This document shows positions 6,167 to 13,625 of a DNA stretch of 15,632 nucleotides, in pieces. A program made the translations under genes and the position numbers. The stretch covers positions 1 through 15,632 of the forward strand of contig CAAETG010000039.1 in NCBI GenBank assembly GCA_900758895.1, written 5' to 3'. This DNA comes from Bacilli bacterium (GTDB lineage Bacteria; Bacillota_I; Bacilli_A; RF39; UBA660). The notes under the pieces were generated by a model, which searched no databases, was not told the origin of the DNA, and saw nothing but the letters and a program-made list of their open reading frames with translations. Positions within the stretch are counted from its first letter, which is position 1; each line of letters starts with the position of its first letter.

Positions 6167-7529
6167 GTAACAAAATTTCTGCAACCTTATTAATAGGCCC
6201 AGCACCAATTGTAAGAATAAGATCATCTGGTTTTACATGTTCTTCTAAATAAAGAGCAATTTCTTCATAAGTGGGAATGTGTTTAACATTCTTATTTTCT
6301 TTTGAAATTAATTTTACTAAATCATCTTCTTTTACATTCCAAATATTAGTTTCTCTAGCTGGATAAATATCACAAATAATAATATGATCAAACTTACTTA
6401 ATACATCAGCAAAAGCCTGTAAATGTTCATAAGTTCTACTATAAGTATGAGATTGAAATACAGCCCAAACCTCATGATGAGCAACAGATTTACTAGATTC
6501 ATAAGTAGATTCAATTTCAGTAGGATGATGAGCAAAATCATCAAAAATATGCGCTCCATGATATTCACCAAGATATTCAAATCGTCTACCAACACCACTA
6601 AATTCTTTTAACGCTTTTTTAATAATTGGTATATCAATATGATAATTCATACTCATAGCAATGACTCCTAAAGCATTTAAAATATTGTGACGTCCTAAAA
6701 CGCCAAGGGTAAAGGTATCGAGATACTCATCTTGAAAATAAACATCAAAAGTAGGGAAGCCTAACTTTGAAAATACAATATTTTTGGCCATAAAATCGGC
6801 TTGATTTTCTATCCCATAAGTATGAACTTGGGTGTGTGTAGTATCTAAATCGCGACTATTTTCGTCATCCGCATTTACCACTAAAAATCCATCTTTGGGT
6901 AATAAATTGATATACTTTTGAAAAGATCTTTTCGTATTTTCAACTGTCTTAAAATAATCTAAATGATCATTGTCAATATTTAAAATAATTTCACTTGTAG
7001 GATGAAAATGTAAAAAAGAATCAACATACTCACAAGCTTCTAAAATAAAATATTTTTTTCCACCAATATAATAATTACCATGAATTTTAGGAAGAGAAGC
7101 CCCAATATGAATCGTTGGATTTAAATTAGCTTCTAAAAAGACAGAGGCAATCATACTAGTGGTTGTACTTTTACCATGAGTTCCACTAATACAAATTAAA
7201 TTTTCATATTGTTTGGTATATTCTCCTAAAAACTCTGCTCTTTCAACATATTCGATGTGTAAATCACGAGCACAAACAAGTTCAGGATCATCAGGGGAAA
7301 TCGCCGCCGTATAAATAACCAAATCGCTATTTTTAACCAGTTCTAAATCATGCCCAATCACAACAGGAATTCCGATACTTTCTAAGTATTCGGTATTATG
7401 GGATACTTGCATATCGCTACCACTAACTACTTTTCCATCATGTTTTAACATAGCAGCAATTGCATACATACTAGCTCCACCAATCCCAATTAAATGGATA
7501 TTTTGATATTCACTAATTTCTTTTTTCAT
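6144..7529 (-). CDS. murC: UDP-N-acetylmuramate--L-alanine ligase
   Basis: MurC adds the first amino acid, L-Ala, to UDP-MurNAc using ATP, opening stem-peptide assembly in the cytoplasm. The 461-aa protein has the N-terminal Rossmann signature IHLIGIGGASM (11-21). The ATP P-loop GTHGKSTTT (116-124) carries Ser where Thr is most common. Further motifs are EACEYVDSFL (164-173), the Mg-site region NIDNDHLDYF (184-193), DDFAHHPTE (330-338) and FQSHTYSRT. These motifs and the length fit MurC rather than MurD, MurE or MurF. AGGTGA lies 6-7 nt before the ATG at 7529. It is a single-gene unit with its own promoter and the shared terminator. It faces away from the T4SS locus and is separated from dapF and murE by the pduL-dusB pair and the pseudogene. 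Confidence 0.95.
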   Translation of the reverse strand: MKKEISEYQNIHLIGIGGASMYAIAAMLKHDGKVVSGSDMQVSHNTEYLESIGIPVVIGHDLELVKNSDLVIYTAAISPDDPELVCARDLHIEYVERAEFLGEYTKQYENLICISGTHGKSTTTSMIASVFLEANLNPTIHIGASLPKIHGNYYIGGKKYFILEACEYVDSFLHFHPTSEIILNIDNDHLDYFKTVENTKRSFQKYINLLPKDGFLVVNADDENSRDLDTTHTQVHTYGIENQADFMAKNIVFSKLGFPTFDVYFQDEYLDTFTLGVLGRHNILNALGVIAMSMNYHIDIPIIKKALKEFSGVGRRFEYLGEYHGAHIFDDFAHHPTEIESTYESSKSVAHHEVWAVFQSHTYSRTYEHLQAFADVLSKFDHIIICDIYPARETNIWNVKEDDLVKLISKENKNVKHIPTYEEIALYLEEHVKPDDLILTIGAGPINKVAEILLQKKDAKK

Positions 7530-7554
7530 CTACTTCACCTCAAAACTTTATTAT

Positions 7555-7584
7555 ATTATATACTCTAAATTGTGGTTTAAGCAA
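7555..7584 (-). promoter_or_regulatory. murC promoter
   Basis: Read on the minus strand, TTGCTT (7584-7579) and TATAAT (7560-7555) are separated by 18 bp. The -10 is consensus. It gives a short leader of about 20 nt before the murC start. Confidence 0.65.
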
Positions 7585-7593
7585 TAAAAATTC

Positions 7594-7622
7594 TTTTTTT
7601 TTACATAAAACAATGTTATAAT
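7594..7622 (+). promoter_or_regulatory. Promoter of T4SS unit A
   Basis: TATAAT (7617-7622) is preceded by TGT (7614-7616), a consensus extended -10. The -35 position 17 bp upstream is an all-T hexamer (7594-7599), a weak match, so recognition would rest on the extended -10. The leader to ATG 7673 is about 45 nt. It lies back to back with the murC promoter, with 9 bp between the two -35 positions. Confidence 0.6.
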
Positions 7623-7672
7623 TAAATTGGTTAATTTTAAATAATATTTTTTAATATATATTGGAGGAGTTT

Positions 7673-8527
7673 ATGAAGAGCTTAAAGTATTTAATATTTG
7701 CTTTTGTTATTAGTTTTGTAACTTTAAGTAGTGCGAGTGCTGAAGTGTGTACTTATACAGGAACAGTAGATGGCCAAGAATTTACTTATAGATGTAATAT
7801 AAGTGGAGCAATAAGTTGTGATTTTACAAATGTAACAAGATCTTATAAAAGTTATAATAATGGAGTTTTATCAAATACGAATGATAGTAGTATAAGGAAA
7901 ATACGTAGAACGGATTTTCTTGATAGTGAAGGCAATATTGATTGTGGTTTAGTAAATACCATATCTATTGATATGAATGTAACAGGAACGGGAACTTTAG
8001 AGATTTATGATATTGGTGAAAATATTAGTTGTGGTATTGCAAGTAGTGTATATAACAGTAATAGGAATGGATATATAGCTTCTGCAGTAGGTTGCACAAC
8101 TTTTACGTTAGCAAATTCAAGTAATGAAGGATCTAGTGGAGGATCAGGAACAGGAAATAATAATAATAGTAATGATAATGCATTTAATATTGATAATTTT
8201 TGTGAAGGTACAGTTCAAGGAGTCTTCACAACTTTAGGCTGGGTATTTTTCTTCTTAAAAATATTGATTCCGATTATCTTAATTGTCTTTGGATGTATTG
8301 ATTTAGGAAAAGCTGTAATAGCCAGTAAAGATGATGAAATAAAGAAATCTACAAAAAAATTAGTGTTACGTGCAATTGCTGGTATTATCATATTCTTTGT
8401 ACCTACGCTTTTAAATTTCATTGTTGAATTAGTAGGCGAAGATGATTTATATAATGGTACTTTTGCAACATGTACACACTGTATGTTAGAGCCAACCGAT
8501 GATGCATGTAGAAGGTTAGGTGATTAG
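7673..8527 (+). CDS. Exported Cys-rich protein with VirB2/TrbC-like C-terminus (copy 1)
   Basis: The 284-aa protein starts with a signal peptide (MKSLKYLIFAFVISF..., likely cleavage after ASA at 23). An extracytoplasmic domain of about 125 residues follows, then a Gly/Ser/Asn linker (about 150-170), and two hydrophobic helices (about 186-212 and 231-254) joined by a lysine-rich loop with SKDDEIKKSTKK. The positive loop places the loop inside and both ends outside. Ten cysteines are predicted outside the cell (26, 41, 49, 91, 120, 141, 177, 267, 270, 279). The two-helix hairpin and its position ahead of VirB6 and VirB4 genes suggest a VirB2/TrbC-like pilin-type or channel subunit, but the large N-terminal domain is not found in ordinary VirB2, so the role is inferred. 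The start is ATG 7673 with GGAGGAG (7663-7669); an upstream TTG at 7661 lies beside that SD and is unlikely. Only one base separates its stop from the next gene. Confidence 0.7.
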   Translation: MKSLKYLIFAFVISFVTLSSASAEVCTYTGTVDGQEFTYRCNISGAISCDFTNVTRSYKSYNNGVLSNTNDSSIRKIRRTDFLDSEGNIDCGLVNTISIDMNVTGTGTLEIYDIGENISCGIASSVYNSNRNGYIASAVGCTTFTLANSSNEGSSGGSGTGNNNNSNDNAFNIDNFCEGTVQGVFTTLGWVFFFLKILIPIILIVFGCIDLGKAVIASKDDEIKKSTKKLVLRAIAGIIIFFVPTLLNFIVELVGEDDLYNGTFATCTHCMLEPTDDACRRLGD

Positions 8528-8528
8528 A

Positions 8529-9575
8529 ATGAAGAAGTTATGTATACTATTAATATTGTTTTTTGCACCATTAATCGTTGCTGAAGCAGAAGTAGATCGA
8601 AGCGTTAAAACACTTACATGTAATTATGAAAATGGGAATGATGAAGTAAAGATTACATATTATAACGTTGGTGCCGCAACGGGAGATGCTGAAATTTCTT
8701 ATAGAATTGAATATATAAAAAATAATGTTAATTATTGCTATTCTTCAAGTGTTGTTAGTAGATGTAATAGTGGAACAATACCACTAAATACAATAAATGG
8801 CATTTATAATTATAATACTAATTTTATGTTTAATGGTGTCCAATATTATAGTATTTATCATAGACTTACAAGAAGTAGCTACCAAGAAGATAATAGCTTC
8901 AATACAGATGCTTGTTCCAAAGGAGTATTTGTTACTAGTGAATTAAGTGATGCAAAAGAAATTGTTTTATGTGAAACATCCAGAAATTCTGCTGCTTGTA
9001 ATAGCAATTCTGATGATTTATTTACATTAAGTTCTTCTACAATCGGAAATAATTCTTCGGCGGGATCAACAGATACAAACTATAATCAATATTATAATGA
9101 TACACGAGATGAAATAGAAAGATACTGTAGTGGAGAAGAATATAATGCTGAATTATGTGAACAAGCTCAAGCTAATTTGGAAGCAACAGAAGAAGCAGCA
9201 GCTGAAGCAGGTGTTTCTAAAGAAGAATTAGAAGCAACATATACCCAATTTAAAAGTGGCTTAGAATGGGAAACTGGAAACAATTGTGAAAGCTATTTAG
9301 GATTAATAACAGATGATACAGATCCTGCTTATTATTTAAATTTTGCTTTTCAACTATTAAAATACGCTGCGATTGTGTTATTACTAGTTTTTACAATTGT
9401 AGATTTTGTGAAAGCTGTTACATCAAATAAAGATGATGCTCTAAAAAGAGCTTTACAAACTGCTGTAAAAAGATTGATAATAGCGGTTATCATATTCTTT
9501 TTACCAACAATTATTAATTTCATATTAGATTTATTAGGTATCATATCAACAGATCCAACTTGTGGTATTGAATAA
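8529..9575 (+). CDS. Exported Cys-rich protein with VirB2/TrbC-like C-terminus (copy 2)
   Basis: This 348-aa protein has the same plan as its upstream neighbour: a signal peptide (MKKLCILLILFFAPLIVAEA), a long extracytoplasmic region, then two membrane helices (about 271-293 and 314-338) around the loop SNKDDALKRALQTAVKR. The C-terminal 67 residues (271-337) align without gaps to residues 189-255 of copy 1, with 28 identities by eye; shared blocks include KAV, KDD, IIFF and PT..NFI. The N-terminal domains are not recognisably alike. It also has ten predicted extracytoplasmic cysteines, and an acidic, Ala/Glu-rich helical stretch (about 190-245). ATG 8529 is chosen because AGGTGA (8518-8523) precedes it by 5 nt; GTG 8520 lies inside that SD. 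It is probably a second surface-exposed subunit of the same secretion apparatus. Confidence 0.7.
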   Translation: MKKLCILLILFFAPLIVAEAEVDRSVKTLTCNYENGNDEVKITYYNVGAATGDAEISYRIEYIKNNVNYCYSSSVVSRCNSGTIPLNTINGIYNYNTNFMFNGVQYYSIYHRLTRSSYQEDNSFNTDACSKGVFVTSELSDAKEIVLCETSRNSAACNSNSDDLFTLSSSTIGNNSSAGSTDTNYNQYYNDTRDEIERYCSGEEYNAELCEQAQANLEATEEAAAEAGVSKEELEATYTQFKSGLEWETGNNCESYLGLITDDTDPAYYLNFAFQLLKYAAIVLLLVFTIVDFVKAVTSNKDDALKRALQTAVKRLIIAVIIFFLPTIINFILDLLGIISTDPTCGIE

Positions 9576-9595
9576 AAAAGATAGGAGGGATAAAC

Positions 9596-11860
9596 ATGTT
9601 AATAGCTTGGTGGAATCCACTTGAGTCCATTGGAAACGCACTAGCAAGTTTCTTTACCGGAATATTGCTTTTCCTAGATTCAATTGTTTACTCTTTAATT
9701 AGCTGGGTTTATCAAATTATTTTAGTATTATGTAGAGTAGATATATTAGATAATACATTTTCTGTTGATGCTTTAATTAATAGAATCTATATTATTATAG
9801 GAGTAGTTGTACTATTTTTATTAGCATACTCTTTATTAAGATCTATGGTTAATCCAGATGATGCAGTTAAAGGGAAAAAATCTCCAGCTACAATTATAAA
9901 AGATGTAATTATATCCATTGTTTTAATTGCACTTATACCAACGATATTTAGTTTTGCTATGAGATTTCAAACATCTATTTTAGAAAATAACACAATAGGA
10001 AAATTAATTTTAGGAACTACAACTACCATTGGAAATCAAACTGTAAGCTCTGAAGATTTAATACAACGAGGTGGAATCGAAATTGCTTCCAATGTTTTAA
10101 GAGCCTTTTTGCATCCAAACTATGCAAACTGTACACCAAATGAAAATAGTTCAGATGGGTTTGATTGTTCCAACATTCAAGTGAACTATTCCGCATATGG
10201 CGTTTCCGGAAGTGGCAGTTTTGACGAATTTTGGAATATTATGATTAACAGAGGATCTCTAACTGCAATTACAGATTTAGCGGATAATATTGTTGATGGT
10301 GGTGTTACTTATTATTACATTATTTCAACAATAGCTGGTGTCTGTGTTTTAATTGTAATGATATCTTATTGCTTTGATGTAGCTTTACGTTTGGTAAAAC
10401 TTGCTGTATTCCAGTTAATAGCCCCTTTACCAATCCTAGCAAGAATTATGCCTGGAGAACAAGGAAATAAAGTGTTTTCAAATTGGTTAAAAGCAACGAT
10501 ATCAACCTATGTCGAAGTGTTTATAAGGTTAGCAATATTATTCTTTGGTGTATTAATTATTAACATTGTAGTACAAAATTTCACCACAATCTTTAATGAT
10601 GTTTGGACCGGTAGTGATGCTTTAACTATAAAACTATTTGCACAATTATTTATCATTTTAGGAATAATTTTATTTATCCAACAAGCTCCTAAAATTTTAA
10701 AAGATATTACTGGATTAGATAGTAGTAAATTTAAGATGTTTGGCAATATGAAAAATGCTGCTGCTTTTGTTGGCGGTGCCGTTGCTGGAAGAACCCCATT
10801 AGCAGGATTTAGAGCAATGAATGAAACAGATAAAAGTGGTAACTTAAGAAGCATTGGAAATCAACGTAGTAGAAGATTAGCTAATGCATTAGCAAGAGAA
10901 CAAGGAGCAACATTTGGTGATAGAACAACAGATAGAATACGTCAAGCATTTGGTCTTGGTACAAAATTAGAACAAGCAGATAGAAATATTGAAAGAGGTC
11001 GCAGCATTAGTGGAAAACTTCAAAGTGTAACAAATGATACAGGTAGAGATATTCAAATAAGAGATGATAAAGGAAACATCATTGATACTATTGGAGCAAA
11101 TTCCTCAGTAGTTATGGATGAACAAAGACTAAATAATTTACAACATCAAAAAGATTTAAATAAGCAAGCCATTTCTGGAATTGAAGAAGAGATTAGACAG
11201 TTAAAAGAATTTCAAGGAGTTAATGCTAAATTTATTGATTATCGTAGCAAAATAAAATCAGAAGCTAGAGATAAAATTGCAGAAGGAGATTCAGCTTTTA
11301 CAGATGCCTTAACTTATGATGGAAAAGTTGTAGCTAGCGGCAACTACAAAGCCTTATCAGATTTCTATCAAAGTAGAATTAATGCTGGCGCTTCTCAAAC
11401 CGAATTAGCAGCTTTAAGCACACAATTAAAAGAAGCAGAAGACAGGCTATGGGTAAAATATGCTAATGCAGAAATTAGCAAAGGACCTAACACCAAAATT
11501 GGATCGCTATTCCAACAAGCTGTAGATTTTTATAGTACGGTCAATGGTTACTACAACGCCACAACTGGAAAATTTGAACACATTGATCCTACAATCGATA
11601 TAACTAATATGGAACTATTCGAAGGAAATGGTACAGCAAGTGGACTCGATAAATTATCTAAATCTAATAATTCTTTAGTTGATACTAATATTTTTAATAC
11701 AGAATTAACGAAAACGCCTTATAATGATCAAAATACTCAAATTGATCGTTTAATAGCACAGTTAGAAGAGTTAAAAACTGCTGCTAAAACTTCTCCTGAA
11801 TATCAAAAATATAAGGCTTCAGATAAAGCTAATAAAATTAGTGATAGCGGAAAGAAGTGA
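9596..11860 (+). CDS. VirB6/TrbL-like T4SS inner-membrane channel protein with long soluble tail
   Basis: The 754-aa protein has an N-terminal membrane region of about 370 residues. Hydrophobic segments lie near 16-46, 64-86, 101-124, 240-260, 263-283, 303-327 and 345-363, with an extracytoplasmic loop around 125-235. The stretch RLVKLAVFQLIAPLPILARI (265-284) is the type of conserved segment seen in VirB6/TrbL proteins of Gram-positive conjugation systems. VirB6 forms the polytopic base of the translocation channel. Residues 380-754 are hydrophilic and mostly helical, with many Lys/Glu/Gln; they should be cytoplasmic and are repeated as a separate protein by the next gene. AGGAGGG (9583-9589) precedes ATG 9596 by 6 nt. 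The TGA stop at 11858-11860 is 7 nt before the next start, so the two are probably coupled. Confidence 0.82.
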   Translation: MLIAWWNPLESIGNALASFFTGILLFLDSIVYSLISWVYQIILVLCRVDILDNTFSVDALINRIYIIIGVVVLFLLAYSLLRSMVNPDDAVKGKKSPATIIKDVIISIVLIALIPTIFSFAMRFQTSILENNTIGKLILGTTTTIGNQTVSSEDLIQRGGIEIASNVLRAFLHPNYANCTPNENSSDGFDCSNIQVNYSAYGVSGSGSFDEFWNIMINRGSLTAITDLADNIVDGGVTYYYIISTIAGVCVLIVMISYCFDVALRLVKLAVFQLIAPLPILARIMPGEQGNKVFSNWLKATISTYVEVFIRLAILFFGVLIINIVVQNFTTIFNDVWTGSDALTIKLFAQLFIILGIILFIQQAPKILKDITGLDSSKFKMFGNMKNAAAFVGGAVAGRTPLAGFRAMNETDKSGNLRSIGNQRSRRLANALAREQGATFGDRTTDRIRQAFGLGTKLEQADRNIERGRSISGKLQSVTNDTGRDIQIRDDKGNIIDTIGANSSVVMDEQRLNNLQHQKDLNKQAISGIEEEIRQLKEFQGVNAKFIDYRSKIKSEARDKIAEGDSAFTDALTYDGKVVASGNYKALSDFYQSRINAGASQTELAALSTQLKEAEDRLWVKYANAEISKGPNTKIGSLFQQAVDFYSTVNGYYNATTGKFEHIDPTIDITNMELFEGNGTASGLDKLSKSNNSLVDTNIFNTELTKTPYNDQNTQIDRLIAQLEELKTAAKTSPEYQKYKASDKANKISDSGKK

Positions 11861-11867
11861 AAAATAA

Positions 11868-12692
11868 TTGGGAATTTTTGAAGATAAGCTAAGAAAAAGT
11901 TTAGGGTTAGAGACAAAAAAAGAGAGTCTTGATAATAAAATTCAACATTATGAACTTGCAAAAGAAAATGAAATAAAATATAGAATGGCTCAAAAACAAC
12001 AGATAATTTCAAAAATACTAGAACGAATTCGACAAATAGAACTTATAATAGAAGATAATCAATTTTTTATTGATGCATATGAATTAATAAAAAAAAAGGC
12101 TATAGAAAAAATCAAACAAAGAGATTCGGTTATAGAAAATAATTGGATTAATAAAAATGGCCAAGAAATATTTCGCGCAAATTACAAAGAAATGAACGAT
12201 TATTTGAATTCACTATTAAAAAAAAGAATAGATATTAATGATATTACATTTTTTAATAAAGAATTAGCCGATTTTTTAAATGAGGCATGGATATTATATG
12301 CAAATGCAATAATATTAGGAAAAGGAATGTTAAAAGTTGATGGAAAAGAAATAGATGATTGTTACGAAATTTATGTTACATATGTAAATTCATTAAATTC
12401 AATAAAAGCTGGAAAATTAAAAAATTCAAGCGGAAAAGCAGTTAGTTTGAGTGAAACAGAAATTGAATTAATTTTAAAAGCAAAGGATTTTTCTGAAAAA
12501 ACAAATAATAATTTATTAGTACTTTTAAGTCAATTAAAATATAATTTAAATATTCTTAAGAATAACCAAGCAAATAATGAATACACATTAAAAGCAATTA
12601 ATGAAACTAGAAAGCTTATGGAATCATCTGAAGAATACGCTAAAGCTAAAGCATCTCATGATTATTTAGAAGAATTTGGAAGAAAACATTAA
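11868..12692 (+). CDS. Soluble protein paralogous to the VirB6-like C-terminal tail
   Basis: No known family is recognised from this 274-aa sequence alone. It has no signal peptide or membrane segment and is lysine-rich and largely helical. It aligns along most of its length with residues 446-742 of the VirB6-like protein just upstream. DKLRKSLGLETKKESLDNKI (6-25) matches DRIRQAFGLGTKLEQADRNI. Residues 47-82 match 526-561 without gaps, 16 of 36 identical. NYK (105-107) and YANAIILGKG (144-153) match NYK and YANAEISKG. SEEYAKAKAS (254-263) matches SPEYQKYKAS. The first visible codon is TTG 11868, directly after an in-frame TAA. The alignment reaches almost to it, which supports this start despite a poor SD. 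By eye it is more AT-rich than its neighbours. It may bind the same partner as the VirB6 tail or pair with it; the function is unknown. It closes unit A. Confidence 0.75.
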   Translation: MGIFEDKLRKSLGLETKKESLDNKIQHYELAKENEIKYRMAQKQQIISKILERIRQIELIIEDNQFFIDAYELIKKKAIEKIKQRDSVIENNWINKNGQEIFRANYKEMNDYLNSLLKKRIDINDITFFNKELADFLNEAWILYANAIILGKGMLKVDGKEIDDCYEIYVTYVNSLNSIKAGKLKNSSGKAVSLSETEIELILKAKDFSEKTNNNLLVLLSQLKYNLNILKNNQANNEYTLKAINETRKLMESSEEYAKAKASHDYLEEFGRKH

Positions 12693-12713
12693 AACAAAAA
12701 ATGTTTTCTTTTT
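12681..12713 (+). terminator. Intrinsic terminator of T4SS unit A
   Basis: AGAAAACATT (12681-12690) pairs perfectly with AATGTTTTCT (12700-12709) around a 9-nt loop, followed by TTTT. The stop codon of the preceding gene (12690-12692) is inside it. Confidence 0.75.
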
Positions 12714-12742
12714 ATTTACTACTATCCCTTTAAAAATAAATA

Positions 12743-12751
12743 TGATATAAT
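12743..12751 (+). promoter_or_regulatory. Extended -10 promoter of T4SS unit B
   Basis: TATAAT (12746-12751) is preceded by TGA (12743-12745), a consensus extended -10. No good -35 is visible about 17 bp upstream. Transcription would begin near 12758, just ahead of AGGAGGT (12766-12772). Confidence 0.55.
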
Positions 12752-12778
12752 AAATAAGTAAAATTAGGAGGTAGTAGT

Positions 12779-13090
12779 GTGAATAATTATTTAATTCCTG
12801 CCAATTCTAAAAAATCTCAACTAATACTAGGCTTTTTTACTCCAGTAGATCTAATATTATTTGGTTCTGGCGTTGGTATTACTTTAATTTTATTATTAGC
12901 AATTCAAAGTGCAAGTATTGGGGTAATGTTACTGATATTATCACCAGCTTTAATTACCGGCTTTTTAGTAATGCCAGTACCTAATTATCATAATGTATTG
13001 CAATTTATTGTAAATATATATACTTATTTTAGTGAAAGAAGAAAATATTATTGGAAAGGATGGTGCTATCAAAATGGCGAAGATAAGTAA
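12779..13090 (+). CDS. prgI: PrgI-family (VirB3-like) T4SS membrane protein
   Basis: The 103-aa protein has the PrgI plan: a short hydrophilic N-terminus with YLIPANSKKS (4-13), two adjoining membrane helices (about 24-43 and 46-66), then an amphipathic C-terminus with PNYHNVLQFIVNIYTYF and RRKYYWKGW. In Gram-positive conjugation systems PrgI proteins sit directly before VirB4 and take the VirB3 role at the inner-membrane base, which is the arrangement here. The start is GTG 12779 with AGGAGGT (12766-12772) 6 nt upstream; no ATG is available. Its last 17 nt overlap the start of the next gene, so translation is probably coupled. Confidence 0.85.
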   Translation: MNNYLIPANSKKSQLILGFFTPVDLILFGSGVGITLILLLAIQSASIGVMLLILSPALITGFLVMPVPNYHNVLQFIVNIYTYFSERRKYYWKGWCYQNGEDK

Positions 13091-13625
13091 TTCACCTTTT
13101 ACAGAAGATTGGTTACCAATTAAACAAATATTAAATGGAATGATTCAGTTAGATACAGGCGAATATGTGACTGGTGTAAAAGTACATCCTAGAAACATAT
13201 TTATTGTCGATCAAGGACTTCAAAATGCAATTATTGGTAATTTACGAAACTTTTATAATTCAATTAGTTTTGAATTTTGGCTAATTATCGCTGATCGTCC
13301 CGTTGATATCGGACTTTATTTATCCAATCTACAAATTTTATATAACAATACGGATAGTCCAATTCAAAAAAAATTGATCATGGAAGATATTAATAAAGCA
13401 AATATGTTTATGAGTGCTGAATACAACGTCGTTGATACCGAATATTTTATATTATTTAAAGAAAAAAGAATGGAGTTAATTCAAAAGAATTTACACACTT
13501 TAATAAGTGGTTTAGCAAACTCAGGACTTAATTCTAATCAAGTATCCAACGATGATTTAAGAATGATTCTAGATAATTTCTTAAATGGTGGTGTTCATAC
13601 AACATTTGGGACGGTGATGAGCTAA
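13074..13625 (+). CDS. TraC-N-like T4SS accessory protein, separate from VirB4
   Basis: The 183-aa protein lies between prgI and virB4. Its start, SPFTEDWLPIKQILNGMIQL followed by DTGEYVTGVKV, resembles the small N-terminal module (IPI..I..G.I.L..G.Y...) found ahead of, or fused to, VirB4/TraC-type ATPases. No Walker motif, membrane helix or signal peptide is present. It is probably a cytoplasmic partner or detached N-terminal domain of the ATPase. ATG 13074 is chosen over GTG 13032 because GGAAAGGATGG lies just upstream and the longer N-terminus would lie wholly within prgI. The stop and the virB4 start overlap as TAATG (13623-13627), so stoichiometric production of the two is likely. Confidence 0.68.
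   Translation: MAKISNSPFTEDWLPIKQILNGMIQLDTGEYVTGVKVHPRNIFIVDQGLQNAIIGNLRNFYNSISFEFWLIIADRPVDIGLYLSNLQILYNNTDSPIQKKLIMEDINKANMFMSAEYNVVDTEYFILFKEKRMELIQKNLHTLISGLANSGLNSNQVSNDDLRMILDNFLNGGVHTTFGTVMS

Noticed and set aside
10507..10854. Open frame of 115 codons on the minus strand within the VirB6-like gene.
   Set aside because: It is antisense to a clear membrane-protein coding region, has no SD and no recognisable motif; it is a shadow of the plus-strand codons.
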